From Agromyces humatus (GTDB taxonomy: Bacteria; Actinomycetota; Actinomycetes; Actinomycetales; Microbacteriaceae): a stretch of DNA of 64,000 bases. Positions 43,855 to 53,495 of the stretch are shown here, in pieces; position 1 is the first letter of the stretch; every line of letters starts with the position of its first letter. The stretch covers positions 124,001 to 188,000 of the forward strand of contig NZ_JAJQPD010000002.1 of the NCBI RefSeq assembly GCF_021228295.1, in the 5' to 3' direction. The translations under genes were made by a program, and so were the position numbers. The notes beneath the pieces are model-generated. The model had not been told where the DNA came from, ran no database searches, and saw only the letters and a list, made by a program, of their open reading frames with translations.

Positions 43855-46245
43855 TCATCCGCCGACGTACTCCGCGAGGTGCTCGCCGGTGAGCGTGGAT
43901 CGCGCTGCGACGAGCTCGGCGGGGGTGCCCTCGAAGACGACCCGGCCGCCGTCGTGCCCGGCGCCGGGGCCGAGATCGATGATCCAGTCGGCGTGCGCCA
44001 TGACCGCCTGGTGGTGCTCGATCACGATGACCGACTTGCCCGAGTCGACGAGGCGGTCGAGCAGGCCGAGCAGCTGTTCGACATCGGCGAGGTGAAGTCC
44101 GGTGGTGGGTTCGTCGAGCACGTACACCCCGCCCGACTCCCCCAGGTGCGTGGCCAGCTTGAGTCGCTGACGTTCACCGCCCGAGAGCGTCGTGAGCGGT
44201 TGGCCGAGGCTGACGTACCCCAACCCCACGTCGGCGAGCCGGGCCAGGATCTTGTGCGCAGCAGGGAGCTTCGATTCGCCCGCGGCGAAGAAGTCCTCGG
44301 CCTCGGTGACCGGCATGGCCAGGACCTCGGCGATGTTGCGGTCGCCGAGGCGATACTCGAGCACCGACGCCTGGAATCGCTTGCCCTCGCACTCCTCGCA
44401 CGGCGTTGCGACCGTGTCCATGAACCCCAGTTCGGTGTAGATCATGCCCGCGCCGTTGCACGTCGGGCACGCGCCTTCGGAGTTGGCACTGAAGAGTGCC
44501 GGCTTCACTCCGTTGGCTTTCGCGAACGCCTTGCGGATCGGCTCGAGCAGCCCGGTGTACGTCGCCGGATTGCTGCGTCGCGAGCCCCGGATCGCGCCCT
44601 GGTCGATCGACACCACGCCCGCCCCAGCGGGGATCGAGCCGTGCACGAGCGAACTCTTGCCCGAGCCGGCGACACCGGTGATGACGACGAGCGCGCCGAG
44701 CGGGATGTCGACGTCGACGTCGTGCAGGTTGTTCGCGGTCGCGCCGCGGATCTGCAACGCGCCGGTGGGCGTGCGCACGTCGCGCTTGAGCGATGCCCGA
44801 TCGTCGAGGTGTCGGCCGGTGAGGGTGCCACTGGCCCGAAGCCCGTCGATCGTGCCCTCGAAGCAGACAGTGCCGCCGGCCGTTCCGGCGCCTGGGCCGA
44901 GATCGACGACGTGGTCGGCGATCGCGATGCTCTCGGGCTTGTGTTCGACGACGAGCACCGTGTTGCCCTTGTCGCGCAGTCGAAGCAGCAGGTCGTTCAT
45001 GCGCCGGATGTCGTGGGGGTGCAGTCCGATGGTCGGCTCGTCGAAGACGTAGGTGACATCGGTGAGCGAGGAGCCGAGGTGGCGGATCATCTTGGTACGT
45101 TGCGCCTCACCGCCCGACAGCGTGCCCGAGGGCCGATCGAGTGAGAGGTAGCCCAGTCCGATCTCGACGAATGAGTCGAGCGTCTGCTGCAGTGTGAGCA
45201 GCAGCGGCGCCACTGACGGCTCGTCGAGCGCGCGCACCCATTCGGCGAGGTCGCTGATCTGCATCGCGCACGCGTCGGCGATGTTGATCCCGCCGATCCG
45301 CGACGACCGAGCCGGTGCGGCGAGCCGGGTGCCGTCGCAGTCGGGGCACTCGGTGAACGCCACCGCCCGGTCGACGAACGCCCGGATGTGCGGCTGCATC
45401 GCCTCGCGGTCCTTCGAGAGGAACGATTTCTGGATCTTCGGGATCAGGCCTTCATAGGTCATGTTGATCCCTTGAAGCTTGACCTTGGTCTGCTCCTTGT
45501 ACAGGAAGTCGTGCAGTTCGGTCTCGGTGTAATCGCGGATCGGCTTGTTCGGCTCGAGGAAGCCCGACTCGCTGAAGATCCGCACCATCCAACCGTCGGC
45601 GGAGTACCCGGGGATGGTGAGCGCGCCCTCGACGAGCGACTTGCTGTCGTCGTACAGTTGCGCGAGTTCGAAGTCGGACACCGTGCCCATGCCCTCGCAT
45701 CGCGGGCACATGCCGCCGAGCACCGTGAACGTGCGCTCGAGCTTCTCGCGCTCGCGTGCGCCGCGCTCGACGGTGATGGCACCGCTCCCCCGCACCGACG
45801 GCACGTTGAACGAGAAGGCGTTCGGTGAACCGATGTGCGGCTGTCCGAGCCGGCTGAAGACGATGCGCAGCATCGCGTGCGTGTCGGTCGCGGTGCCGAG
45901 GGTTGAGCGCGAATTCGCCCCCATGCGTTCCTGGTCGACGATGATCGCCGTCGTGAGCCCCTCGAGCAGGTCGACATCGGGCCGCGCGAGCGACGGCATG
46001 AAGCCCTGCACGAACGTGCTGTACGTCTCGTTGATCATGCGCTGCGATTCGGCGGCGATCGTGTCGAAGACGAGCGAGCTCTTGCCCGAGCCCGAGACGC
46101 CGGTGAACACCGTGAGCCGTCGCTTCGGAATCTCGAGGCTGATGTCCTTGAGGTTGTTCTCGCGCGCACCCTGTACGCGGATCAGTTCGTGACGGTCGGC
46201 GACGTGCACCGACGACAGCGTGATTGATGTCGTGACCACAGTCAT
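43855..46245 (-). CDS. UvrA-like ABC ATPase lacking the UvrB-binding domain
   Basis: 796 residues, against about 950 for UvrA. Two ABC cassettes: Walker [14 protein letters not shown] (49-61) and [15 protein letters not shown], signatures [15 protein letters not shown] and [15 protein letters not shown], and zinc modules CPRCEGMG (Cys180/183) and [11 protein letters not shown]. The chain goes from [14 protein letters not shown] almost straight to the first zinc module, so the UvrB-binding insertion is missing. Such paralogues are linked to drug tolerance or unknown DNA roles, not standard excision repair. ATG 46245 kept; GTG 46203 is possible. Confidence 0.88.
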   Translation of the reverse strand: MTVVTTSITLSSVHVADRHELIRVQGARENNLKDISLEIPKRRLTVFTGVSGSGKSSLVFDTIAAESQRMINETYSTFVQGFMPSLARPDVDLLEGLTTAIIVDQERMGANSRSTLGTATDTHAMLRIVFSRLGQPHIGSPNAFSFNVPSVRGSGAITVERGAREREKLERTFTVLGGMCPRCEGMGTVSDFELAQLYDDSKSLVEGALTIPGYSADGWMVRIFSESGFLEPNKPIRDYTETELHDFLYKEQTKVKLQGINMTYEGLIPKIQKSFLSKDREAMQPHIRAFVDRAVAFTECPDCDGTRLAAPARSSRIGGINIADACAMQISDLAEWVRALDEPSVAPLLLTLQQTLDSFVEIGLGYLSLDRPSGTLSGGEAQRTKMIRHLGSSLTDVTYVFDEPTIGLHPHDIRRMNDLLLRLRDKGNTVLVVEHKPESIAIADHVVDLGPGAGTAGGTVCFEGTIDGLRASGTLTGRHLDDRASLKRDVRTPTGALQIRGATANNLHDVDVDIPLGALVVITGVAGSGKSSLVHGSIPAGAGVVSIDQGAIRGSRRSNPATYTGLLEPIRKAFAKANGVKPALFSANSEGACPTCNGAGMIYTELGFMDTVATPCEECEGKRFQASVLEYRLGDRNIAEVLAMPVTEAEDFFAAGESKLPAAHKILARLADVGLGYVSLGQPLTTLSGGERQRLKLATHLGESGGVYVLDEPTTGLHLADVEQLLGLLDRLVDSGKSVIVIEHHQAVMAHADWIIDLGPGAGHDGGRVVFEGTPAELVAARSTLTGEHLAEYVGG

Positions 46246-46329
46246 CGATCTAACCAGTTTCGAGGGGCCTGCCGCAGGGCCCGCCCGCTCCCCCGGGCCA
46301 TCGCAGCGACATCCGAATATGATTCACTC

Positions 46330-46358
46330 TTGACTTATATAAGCGGTGATGCAATCAT
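46330..46358 (+). promoter_or_regulatory. arsR-type promoter with AT palindrome
   Basis: TTGACT (46330-46335) overlaps CTTATATAAG (46334-46343), a perfect 10-bp palindrome, and TGAT-gca-ATCA (46347-46357) follows. Both are candidate sites for the ArsR-family protein encoded from 46365. Confidence 0.45.
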
Positions 46359-46364
46359 CAACAC

Positions 46365-46826
46365 ATGCACGCGCTCGACATCCTCGGCGACCCCGTGCGG
46401 CGACGCATCCTCGAGCTGCTCGCCGACGGCGAATCGTCGGCGGGCGAACTCGGCCGCGTGATCCAGGCCGAGTTCGGCATCTCGCAGCCTGCCGTATCGC
46501 AGCACCTGCGCGTATTGCGCGAGGCCGGCTTCGCCACGGTGCATCCAGAGGGCACGAGGCGCGTCTACGCGATCGATCCGGCGCCGCTGGCGGCGGCCGA
46601 CGAGTGGTTCGACGCGTTCCGTCGATTCTGGATGCCGCGACTCGACGCACTCGGCACTGAACTCGCTCGGGGTCGCCGGCAACGGCGGCTCGCTGCCGAT
46701 TCCGGGGCCGACCCGGTGACCGACGAACCCCTGGCCGACCCATCCGATGCCGCTGAGCAACCGTCAACCGACCAGGAACAGCACGATCCCACCGAAGTAC
46801 ACCATCCCGACAACGAGGAGAACTGA
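46365..46826 (+). CDS. ArsR-family transcriptional regulator
   Basis: 153 residues with a winged HTH: LDILGDPVRRRILELLADGE, SSAGELGRVI, GISQPAVSQHLRVLREAG and a wing EGTRRVYAIDPAPL. No metal-binding Cys pair is seen, so it is probably not a metal sensor. The tail is long, acidic and disordered. It is followed 1 nt later by an AHSA1 gene; ArsR-AHSA1 pairs are common, with the AHSA1 protein as the likely controlled or co-acting partner. Confidence 0.9.
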   Translation: MHALDILGDPVRRRILELLADGESSAGELGRVIQAEFGISQPAVSQHLRVLREAGFATVHPEGTRRVYAIDPAPLAAADEWFDAFRRFWMPRLDALGTELARGRRQRRLAADSGADPVTDEPLADPSDAAEQPSTDQEQHDPTEVHHPDNEEN

Positions 46827-46827
46827 C

Positions 46828-47493
46828 ATGGTTGACATCGCCGCACAACTCGACGCCGTCGAGCGCGCCGTCCGCACCGATGACGTCGACGGAACGCCCG
46901 CACGCGTTCAGACACTCGTGCAGACCTATCCGTCGCCGATCGACGACGTGTGGGACGCGCTGACTTCGGCCGAGCGCATCGCCCGCTGGTTCCTGCCGAT
47001 CAGCGGTGACCTGCGGCTCGGCGGTCAGTACCAACTCGAGGGCAACGCCGGCGGCACGGTGCAGTCGTGCGAACCACCCCACGAGGGTCGCGCGCACTTC
47101 GGCATCACCTGGGAGTTCGGTGGCGGCGGCGAGACGTGGGTGACCGTCCATCTCGAGTCCGTCGGCGCCGAGCGCACGCGGATCGAGCTCGAGCATGTCG
47201 CGCCGGCCTCGGTCGTGCCCGACGAGATCTGGCAGCAGTTCGGGCCGGCCGGCACCGGTATCGGATGGGACCAGGGGCTGCTCGGCCTCTCGCTGCACCT
47301 CACCGACCCCGACGCGCGACCCGATGACCCCGCAGCCTGGAGCCTCAGCGACGAGGGGCGCGCGTTCATGCGCGGCTCGGCCGATGCGTGGGCCGAGGCG
47401 CAGGCCGCCGACGGGGTCGACCTCGAGACCGCGCGCGCAGCGGCGGCCGCGACGTTCGCGATGTATACCGGCGAAGCGCCAGGACCGATGTAG
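46828..47493 (+). CDS. SRPBCC/AHSA1-like protein
   Basis: 221 residues of the START-like helix-grip fold: VQTYPSPIDDVWDALTSAER, IARWFLPISGDLRLGGQYQL, GGTVQSCEPP and GWDQGLLGLSLHL. Such proteins bind hydrophobic ligands or act as small chaperones; no specific function can be read. Transcribed with the ArsR regulator just upstream; GAGGAGAA precedes the ATG. Confidence 0.88.
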   Translation: MVDIAAQLDAVERAVRTDDVDGTPARVQTLVQTYPSPIDDVWDALTSAERIARWFLPISGDLRLGGQYQLEGNAGGTVQSCEPPHEGRAHFGITWEFGGGGETWVTVHLESVGAERTRIELEHVAPASVVPDEIWQQFGPAGTGIGWDQGLLGLSLHLTDPDARPDDPAAWSLSDEGRAFMRGSADAWAEAQAADGVDLETARAAAAATFAMYTGEAPGPM

Positions 47494-47578
47494 CGACGCG
47501 CGGGGTGCATCCGATCCTCAGGAGGCGTTCGGTCGTAGCCTGACCCCGCACGGTCTCGCCGTCAGAAAGGACACCGTC

Positions 47579-48187
47579 ATGTCTTCGCCGCAGCCCACCG
47601 GGCTCTTCGCCTCGTTCTCCATCGACGCCGCAGAACTCTCGAAGTCGTCGATCAACACGATCCGCACGACGCTCGGCATCAGCGGTGCCGTTGCGCTCAT
47701 CGTCGGCATCCTGATCACGTTCTGGCCCGAGCGCTCTGCATCGGTGCTCACCGCGATCCTCGCGATCTACCTCGTCATCGCCGGCATCGCCTACCTGGGC
47801 ATGGGCATCTTCTCGCGCGGGATCTCCGGTGGAGCGAGAGCGCTCGACATCATCGTCGGCATCCTGTTCATCATCGGCGCGATCATCGCCTTCATGAACC
47901 TCGCGCAGACGACCGCGGTGCTCGCCGTGTTCATCGCCGTGCTGATCGGCGTGCTCTGGATCGTCGAGGGCGTCGTCGCGCTCGCACACCTCGGCGACGC
48001 GCCGTCGAAGGGTTGGGCGATCTTCTTCGGCCTGCTGAGCATCGTCGCCGGGATCGTGCTGCTGTTCTCGCCGCTGTGGGGAGCCGTGGTGCTCTTCACG
48101 ATCGCGGGCATCGCGCTCATCGTGCTCGGCATCGTGCAGATCGTGCGCGCGTTCACGTTCGGCCGCGGGGTCACTGCCGCTGCCTGA
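47579..48187 (+). CDS. HdeD/DUF308-family membrane protein
   Basis: 202 residues with six membrane helices in DUF308-type repeats (GISGAVALIVGILITFWPER, ILAIYLVIAGIAYLGMGIF, LDIIVGILFIIGAIIAFMNL, LAVFIAVLIGVLWIVEGVVA and two more). HdeD is an acid-resistance membrane protein in E. coli; the role here is unknown. AGAAAGGA lies upstream of the ATG and a strong terminator follows. Confidence 0.88.
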   Translation: MSSPQPTGLFASFSIDAAELSKSSINTIRTTLGISGAVALIVGILITFWPERSASVLTAILAIYLVIAGIAYLGMGIFSRGISGGARALDIIVGILFIIGAIIAFMNLAQTTAVLAVFIAVLIGVLWIVEGVVALAHLGDAPSKGWAIFFGLLSIVAGIVLLFSPLWGAVVLFTIAGIALIVLGIVQIVRAFTFGRGVTAAA

Positions 48188-48200
48188 TCACCGAGACGAA

Positions 48201-48242
48201 GAACGAGGTCGGCCGGAGCATCTGCTCCGGCCGGCCTCGTTC
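48201..48242. terminator. Bidirectional terminator between hdeD-like and SDR genes
   Basis: A 20-bp stem (48201-48220 with 48223-48242) broken only by one T-G pair, with a 2-nt loop, sits between convergent stops. Confidence 0.85.
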
Positions 48243-48255
48243 CGTGCGCCGCACG

Positions 48256-49029
48256 TCAGGAAAGCGAATCGGGTGCGAAGCCCGACACGTCGCCCACGTA
48301 GCGCGTGTGGTCGGCCGGAACGGGATCGACCGCCGCCGCGGCGACCTCGGCCGCGAATTCGGCGACGTTGTAGAGGCGGCCGGCGTCCTGCTTTCGGGCA
48401 TCGATCGCGCCGGGGTTGGCGCGCTCGAGCAGGGTCGCGGTGATCGTTCCCTCGATCATGTCGCCGGAGACGACCACGAAGTCGATGCCGGATGCCTCGA
48501 ACTCGGGCAGCTTCGCACGCAGGGCGTCTTCGCCGGCGCGCTTCGAGAGCGCGACCGGCTCGTACTCGGGCATCGTGGGCGTGGTGCGGATGAAGTGCGC
48601 CTGGTGGCTCGTGACGAACACGATGCGCGCGCCCTCGGCGAGGTGCGGCAGCGCACCCTCGACGACGTTGACCTGCGCGTCGCGGTTGAGCCGCATCGCG
48701 TAGTCGTCGCCCATGCCGGTCTCCATGCCGCCTGAGGCGTTCAATACGAGGACGTCGACTTTTCCGAGCTCGGTCGCGGCGCGCTCGAACAGCGAGGCGA
48801 CGGATGCCGCGTCGGTGAGGTCTGCGCCGACGGCGATCGCCGTGCCGCCCGCTGCGACGATCTCGGCCACGACCTTGTCGGCGCGAGGGGCCTTGCTGCG
48901 GTAGTTCACGACGACGGATGCTCCGGCCGCGGCGAGGTAGCGGGCCGTGTCGGCACCGATGCCGCGCGACGAGCCGGTCACGACGGCGACGCGGCCGGCG
49001 AGCGAACCGGGGGCGAGTGGGTTGGTCAC
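48256..49029 (-). CDS. SDR-family protein lacking the usual catalytic Tyr
   Basis: 257 residues with the NAD(P) loop VAVVTGSSRGIGADTARYLA, GADLTDAASV and LVLNASGGMETG (replacing NNAG). Where classical enzymes have YxxxK, this reads EYEPVALSKRAGE: the Lys is present, but Tyr-4 is Val, and a Tyr lies seven residues before the Lys. It may be a divergent enzyme or a binding protein. GDMIEGTITATLLERANPG near the C-terminus is a mark of this actinobacterial subgroup. Confidence 0.85.
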   Translation of the reverse strand: MTNPLAPGSLAGRVAVVTGSSRGIGADTARYLAAAGASVVVNYRSKAPRADKVVAEIVAAGGTAIAVGADLTDAASVASLFERAATELGKVDVLVLNASGGMETGMGDDYAMRLNRDAQVNVVEGALPHLAEGARIVFVTSHQAHFIRTTPTMPEYEPVALSKRAGEDALRAKLPEFEASGIDFVVVSGDMIEGTITATLLERANPGAIDARKQDAGRLYNVAEFAAEVAAAAVDPVPADHTRYVGDVSGFAPDSLS

Positions 49030-49163
49030 GTTTGACTCCTCGAAGCTGTTGACGGACCGATCGGCCGATGGGCGGAACGGCGCGAACCGAGACTATCAAC
49101 TCCCCCATACCGCACCCGGCACTGATAGTTTCGGAGCAGCGGCCGCGTACGAAGGAGACTCAT

Positions 49164-49637
49164 TTGGATGTGCTGACCCAGTACGCGTGGATCGTGTGGC
49201 TCGTGCTGATCCTCGCGTTCGCGACGATCGAGGTGTTCACGCTCGAGATGACCTTCCTGATGCTCGCGCTCGGCAGCGTCGCCGGGCTGCTCTCGGGCCT
49301 CTTCGGCATTCCGTGGTGGGCCCAGTTCATCATCGCCGCGGTCGTCTCGGTCGCGCTCATCCTGGCCCTTCGCCCACCGCTGCTGCGCATGCTGCGTCGC
49401 GGCGGCGACCCCGCGCGCAGCAACGTCGATGCGCTCATCGGCGCCGACGGCACGGTCGTGCGCACCGTGAACGCGGCCGGCGGCCAGGTTCGCCTGCAGA
49501 ACGGGGACGTCTGGACGGCCCGGCTCTCCCCCATCACCGAACAGGCCGACGTCGCCGTGGGCGAGCGCGTGCTCGTCACCGGCATCGACGGCGCGACGGC
49601 AGTCGTCGTGCCCGTAGAAAGGAACACCCCCCAGTAA
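49164..49637 (+). CDS. NfeD-like membrane protein
   Basis: 157 residues: two or three N-terminal membrane helices (YAWIVWLVLILAFATIEVF, FLMLALGSVAGLLSGLFG, FIIAAVVSVALILALRPP) and an OB-fold domain (ALIGADGTVVRTVNAAGGQV, VAVGERVLVTGIDGATAVV). NfeD proteins partner with SPFH proteins, and an SPFH gene follows directly, overlapping by one base (TAATG). I chose TTG 49164 because GGAG lies 6 nt upstream; GTG 49170 is the alternative. Confidence 0.9.
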   Translation: MDVLTQYAWIVWLVLILAFATIEVFTLEMTFLMLALGSVAGLLSGLFGIPWWAQFIIAAVVSVALILALRPPLLRMLRRGGDPARSNVDALIGADGTVVRTVNAAGGQVRLQNGDVWTARLSPITEQADVAVGERVLVTGIDGATAVVVPVERNTPQ

Positions 49638-50593
49638 TGGACATCACGGGCATCATCACGACGATCGTCGTCGTCGCGATCGTCATCTTCGTCATCGTCG
49701 TCATCGCTCGGTCGGTGCGCATCATTCCGCAGGCGTATTCAGGGGTGGTGGAGCGGCTGGGGCGTTACCACAAGACCCTCATGCCAGGCCTGAACATCCT
49801 CGTGCCGTTCATAGACCGCCTCCGCCCACTCGTCGACATGCGCGAGACGGTCGTCTCGTTCCCACCACAGCCGGTGATCACCGAAGACAACCTCGTCGTC
49901 TCCATCGACACGGTCGTCTACTTCCAGGTGACGGATGCTCGCGCGGCCACATACGAGATCGCGAACTACCTGGGTGCGGTCGAGCAACTCACGACGACGA
50001 CACTGCGCAACGTGGTCGGCGGGCTCAACCTCGAAGAGGCCCTCACCTCGCGCGACAACATCAACGGGCAGTTGCGCGTCGTGCTCGACGAGGCGACCGG
50101 CAAGTGGGGCATCCGCGTCTCGCGCGTCGAGCTCAAGGCTATCGACCCGCCCCACTCCATCCAGGACTCGATGGAGAAGCAGATGCGCGCCGAGCGTGAC
50201 CGTCGCGCGCTCATCCTCACGGCCGAGGGTACGAAGCAGTCGCAGATCCTCACTGCCGAGGGCGCACGTCAGGCGGCCATCCTCCAGGCCGAAGGTGATG
50301 CCAAGGCGGCGGTGCTTCGCGCGCAAGGCGAGGCCGAGGCGATCCTCACGGTGTTCGACGCGATCCACAAAGGCGACCCCGACCCCAAGCTGCTCGGCTA
50401 CCAGTACATCCAGATGCTGCCGCAGCTCGCGCAGGGCGACGCCAACAAGCTGTGGGTCATCCCGAGCGAGCTGACCGAGGCGCTGAAGGGCATCGGCAAG
50501 GCGTTCACCCCGCAGCAGCCCGGCGCCGCGCCGTCGACACCGCCCACCAACGCCCCCCGCGTCGCGCCTGAGAACCCGGCACCACAGGGCTGA
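49637..50593 (+). CDS. SPFH/stomatin-like membrane protein
   Basis: 318 residues. One N-terminal membrane helix (IITTIVVVAIVIFVIVVIA), an SPFH/band-7 domain (RIIPQAYSGVVERLGRYHKT, VPFIDRLRPLVDMRETVVSF, VEQLTTTTLRNVVGGLNLEE), a helical AEG-repeat coiled coil (LTAEGTKQSQILTAEGARQA, ILQAEGDAKAAVLRAQGEAE), and a Pro-rich tail. Stomatins scaffold membrane microdomains and protease complexes; the NfeD gene upstream completes the usual pair. Confidence 0.92.
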   Translation: MDITGIITTIVVVAIVIFVIVVIARSVRIIPQAYSGVVERLGRYHKTLMPGLNILVPFIDRLRPLVDMRETVVSFPPQPVITEDNLVVSIDTVVYFQVTDARAATYEIANYLGAVEQLTTTTLRNVVGGLNLEEALTSRDNINGQLRVVLDEATGKWGIRVSRVELKAIDPPHSIQDSMEKQMRAERDRRALILTAEGTKQSQILTAEGARQAAILQAEGDAKAAVLRAQGEAEAILTVFDAIHKGDPDPKLLGYQYIQMLPQLAQGDANKLWVIPSELTEALKGIGKAFTPQQPGAAPSTPPTNAPRVAPENPAPQG

Positions 50594-50602
50594 TCTCGCG
50601 TC

Positions 50603-51358
50603 GTGGCATCCGCGTACTTCGATCCGCGCGCGCCTCGCGCGCTCGCACATCGCGGACTCGCCATCGACGCTCCTGAGAACACCCTCCTGGCGTTCGCCAG
50701 AGCCATGGCGGTCGGGGCCCTGTATCTCGAGACCGACGTGCACGCGAGTCACGACGGCGTCGCGGTGGTCTCGCACGACCCGTCGCTCGACCGGGTGGCG
50801 GGTCGTGAGGTCGCCGTCGGCCAGCTCACGATGGCCGAACTGCGGCGGATCGACCTCGGGCAGGCACAGGGATTCGCGTCGCTCGAGGAGGCGCTCGACG
50901 CGTTTCCCGACTCGCGCTTCAACATCGACGTCAAAGACGATGCCGCCGTCGAGCCGGTCGTCGACGCGATCACCCGAACGCGCGCGGCGGGTCGGGTGCT
51001 CGTGACGAGCTTCTCCGACCAACGCAGACGCCGCGTGGCAGCGCGGCTCCCCGACGTCGTCACCTCGGTCGGCAGCGCGGGGGTGCTGCGATTCAGGCTC
51101 GCCGCGTCGCTCGGGTCGCGGTCGGCGGCGATCCGAGCGCTTCGCGGCGCACGGGCCCTGCAGGTGCCCGAGCGTGCCGGCATCCTCCGGCTGGTCACCC
51201 CGCGATTCGTCGATGCGGCGCATCGCATCGGCGTCGAAGTACACGTGTGGACCGTGAACGAGCCCGCCGACATGACCAGGCTGCTCGACCTCGGCGTCGA
51301 CGGCCTCGTGACCGACCGGGTCGATCTCGCACTGCCGCTCATCTTCGCTCGAAGCTGA
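50603..51358 (+). CDS. Glycerophosphodiester phosphodiesterase-family protein
   Basis: 251 residues with GDPD motifs: ALAHRGLAIDAPENTLLAF (His16, Arg17), LYLETDVHASHDGVAVVSHD (Glu43, Asp45, His58) and a C-terminal VHVWTVNEPADMTRLLDLGV. It hydrolyses glycerophosphodiesters to glycerol 3-phosphate and an alcohol, if it follows the family. No signal peptide, so cytoplasmic. GTG start 9 nt after the SPFH gene. Confidence 0.9.
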   Translation: MASAYFDPRAPRALAHRGLAIDAPENTLLAFARAMAVGALYLETDVHASHDGVAVVSHDPSLDRVAGREVAVGQLTMAELRRIDLGQAQGFASLEEALDAFPDSRFNIDVKDDAAVEPVVDAITRTRAAGRVLVTSFSDQRRRRVAARLPDVVTSVGSAGVLRFRLAASLGSRSAAIRALRGARALQVPERAGILRLVTPRFVDAAHRIGVEVHVWTVNEPADMTRLLDLGVDGLVTDRVDLALPLIFARS

Positions 51359-51445
51359 GAATTCCCCGGTAAACATCAGGCGGCGGAAAGGGAACGCCCA
51401 GCTTGATCGTTGACACTGTTAGACGATCTAGTAGAGGAGTACGCC

Positions 51446-51811
51446 ATGGCGGACCGGAGCCTTCGGGGCATGCGAATCGGCGCGCAGAGCCTGCAGAGCG
51501 AAGACGGCGTGGTGTTCGCCGACCGTGCCGACAACACGTATCGATGTGAGACCTGCAGCCGCGAGACGGTGATGACCTTCTCGACCGAGGCTGAGCTCCC
51601 CGAGACCTGGGAGTGCCGTCACTGCGGCGGTTCCGCCGTGCTGCTCGTCGACTCGAAGCCGGTCGAGATCGACCGTTCAGGCGAGAAGGTCGCGCGCACC
51701 CACTGGGACATGCTGCTCGAGCGTCGCACGCGCGCCGAGCTCGAAGAGTTGCTCGAAGAGCGCCTCACCTACCTGCGCGCCCGTCGCGGCCAGCAGAAGA
51801 TCGGCGCCTGA
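51446..51811 (+). CDS. rbpA: RNA polymerase-binding protein RbpA
   Basis: 121 residues matching RbpA: LRGMRIGAQSLQSEDGV near the N-terminus, a zinc-binding core with CETC (Cys34/37) and CRHC (Cys57/60), the basic linker with KVARTHWDMLLERRT and the sigma-interaction helix TRAELEELLEERLTYLRARR. RbpA binds RNA polymerase and the primary sigma factor and stabilises open complexes. SigA is encoded at 7693. GAGGAG lies before the ATG. Convergent with lnt. Confidence 0.95.
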   Translation: MADRSLRGMRIGAQSLQSEDGVVFADRADNTYRCETCSRETVMTFSTEAELPETWECRHCGGSAVLLVDSKPVEIDRSGEKVARTHWDMLLERRTRAELEELLEERLTYLRARRGQQKIGA

Positions 51812-51839
51812 CATCAGGGTCTGACCACAGGGTCTGGCT

Positions 51840-53429
51840 TCACGCCGAGTCTTCGGCATGCCCTCGGTGCTCGGCGGCCCCGTCGCCGGGGCCTTCGCGC
51901 CGCCGTCGCGACCGCTCGCGAGCGATGACTCCCGCGGCGACGAGCATCACGAGCGAACCGATCACGATGATGAGCGGCACCGCTCCCCCGAGCACGACCG
52001 ACGGCGTCAGCCCCGAGCGCAACTCGACGGCGGTCACCATCGCACCCGGTTCGTCGATCGGCAGCGAGTCGATGGTGCGACCCGACGGGTCGATCACCTG
52101 ACTGGCGCCGACGGTCGAGATGTTCACGACCGAGCGCCCTGTCTCGATCGCCCGGAGCCTCGCGATCGCGAGCTGCTGCGCGTTCTCGTCGGTGCCGCGG
52201 AAGTCGGCGTTGTTCGTCTGGAACATGTAGAGCTCGGCCCCGTCGCGCGCGCCCTCCCAGACGAGCTCGTCGTAGATCACGTCGAAGCAGATCGCCAGCC
52301 CGGTGATCGCCTGGCCCAGATCGAAGACCGGCGGGTTCGTTCCGGGTGAGTACCCGCGCTGGATCAGCCCGATGAGGTCGGGCGCCAGCGGCTCCCAGAA
52401 TGCCCGGTCGGGTATGTACTCGCCGAACGGCACCGGATTGCGCTTGTCGTAGGTGTCGACGGCACCCTCGCCGTCGCGCCACAGCATCGAGGTGTTGAAG
52501 AACTCGTCCCCGTCGACGGTCACGGTGTTCAGCACGACCGGCGCATCGAGCTGTCGGCTGAGGTCGTCGAAGATGTCTGCCACATCAGGGCTGCGCGTGG
52601 GGTCGAGGTCGGAGCCGCCCTCGGGCCAGAGCAGCACGTCGATGCCGGTCTCGTCGAGGATCGGCTCGGTCGCATCGAGCTGGGCGGCGAGCACGTCGCC
52701 CGGCTCACGCACATCGAAGTAGCCGGATGGCCCGTTGCCCTGCACGCTCGCCACCTGAAGCTCGCCCGTGGGCGTCGTCGACCAGGCCGGCAGGATCGCG
52801 GCGACGAGTGCGAGCGACACGACCGGAATCGCGGTGCGCAGGTCGCGCCATCCGCTTGCTCGAACCCACTCGATCGCACCCGCGACGATCGCGACCATGA
52901 TGAACCCGAGCCCCGTCGATCCGGCCCACGACACCACCTCGGCGAAGGGGCTCTCGGACTGGCTGAGCGCAGCCCTCCCCCACGGGAACCCGCCGTACGG
53001 GATCGACCCGGTCGCGGCCTCGCGCACGATCCAGAGACCGGCGATGAGCAGCGGCAGGCCGACGAGGCGAACCCACTGTGACGACGTCGCGCGGGGCACC
53101 CAACGGTAGGCGAGCGCGATCAGCACGGCGCCGCCGGCGACGAACGACGACTCGAGGATCGAGAGCGCGAGCCACGGGATCGGCCCCAGGTAGAGCGCGG
53201 TCCACGAGACCTGCTGAAGGTAGAACGCGAGTCCGAACGCGAACCCGACGAGCGCCGCCGCCCATGATCTGCGGCCGATCAGGCTCAGAAGTGCGAGCGC
53301 GATGCCGGCGAACGCGAGCGGCCAGATGCTCGCGCCGGGAAAGCCGAGATCGTAGACGAGCCCGCCGGCGATCGCGACGACGACCGCGGCCCACAGCGGC
53401 ATCAGCGGACGCGGATCATTCTCGGGCAC
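51840..53429 (-). CDS. lnt: Apolipoprotein N-acyltransferase
   Basis: 529 residues: a six- to eight-helix membrane N-terminus, then a nitrilase-like domain with the catalytic triad Glu270 (LLWPEGGSDL), Lys329 (TYDKRNPVPFGEY) and Cys381 (LAICFDVIYDELV), matching Lnt, and a final helix before a charged tail. It N-acylates lipoproteins such as CtaC and the FKBP lipoprotein encoded nearby. Start ATG 53429. Confidence 0.93.
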   Translation of the reverse strand: MPENDPRPLMPLWAAVVVAIAGGLVYDLGFPGASIWPLAFAGIALALLSLIGRRSWAAALVGFAFGLAFYLQQVSWTALYLGPIPWLALSILESSFVAGGAVLIALAYRWVPRATSSQWVRLVGLPLLIAGLWIVREAATGSIPYGGFPWGRAALSQSESPFAEVVSWAGSTGLGFIMVAIVAGAIEWVRASGWRDLRTAIPVVSLALVAAILPAWSTTPTGELQVASVQGNGPSGYFDVREPGDVLAAQLDATEPILDETGIDVLLWPEGGSDLDPTRSPDVADIFDDLSRQLDAPVVLNTVTVDGDEFFNTSMLWRDGEGAVDTYDKRNPVPFGEYIPDRAFWEPLAPDLIGLIQRGYSPGTNPPVFDLGQAITGLAICFDVIYDELVWEGARDGAELYMFQTNNADFRGTDENAQQLAIARLRAIETGRSVVNISTVGASQVIDPSGRTIDSLPIDEPGAMVTAVELRSGLTPSVVLGGAVPLIIVIGSLVMLVAAGVIARERSRRRREGPGDGAAEHRGHAEDSA

Positions 53430-53495
53430 CAGATCAGCCTAGGTGACGTCGAGCGCGTGGCTGTCGCCGCGCGCCGGCGCCCCGCCCATGTCGCG

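Noticed and set aside
43855-43880. Insertion sequence or transposase near the accessory region
   Set aside because: No transposase-like frame, terminal inverted repeats or target duplications are visible anywhere in 37-48 kb.
51385-51411. GGAAA-N19-GTT before rbpA as a SigR-type promoter
   Set aside because: Only a weak match to the GGAAT-N18-GTT pattern known for some rbpA genes; not enough to call.
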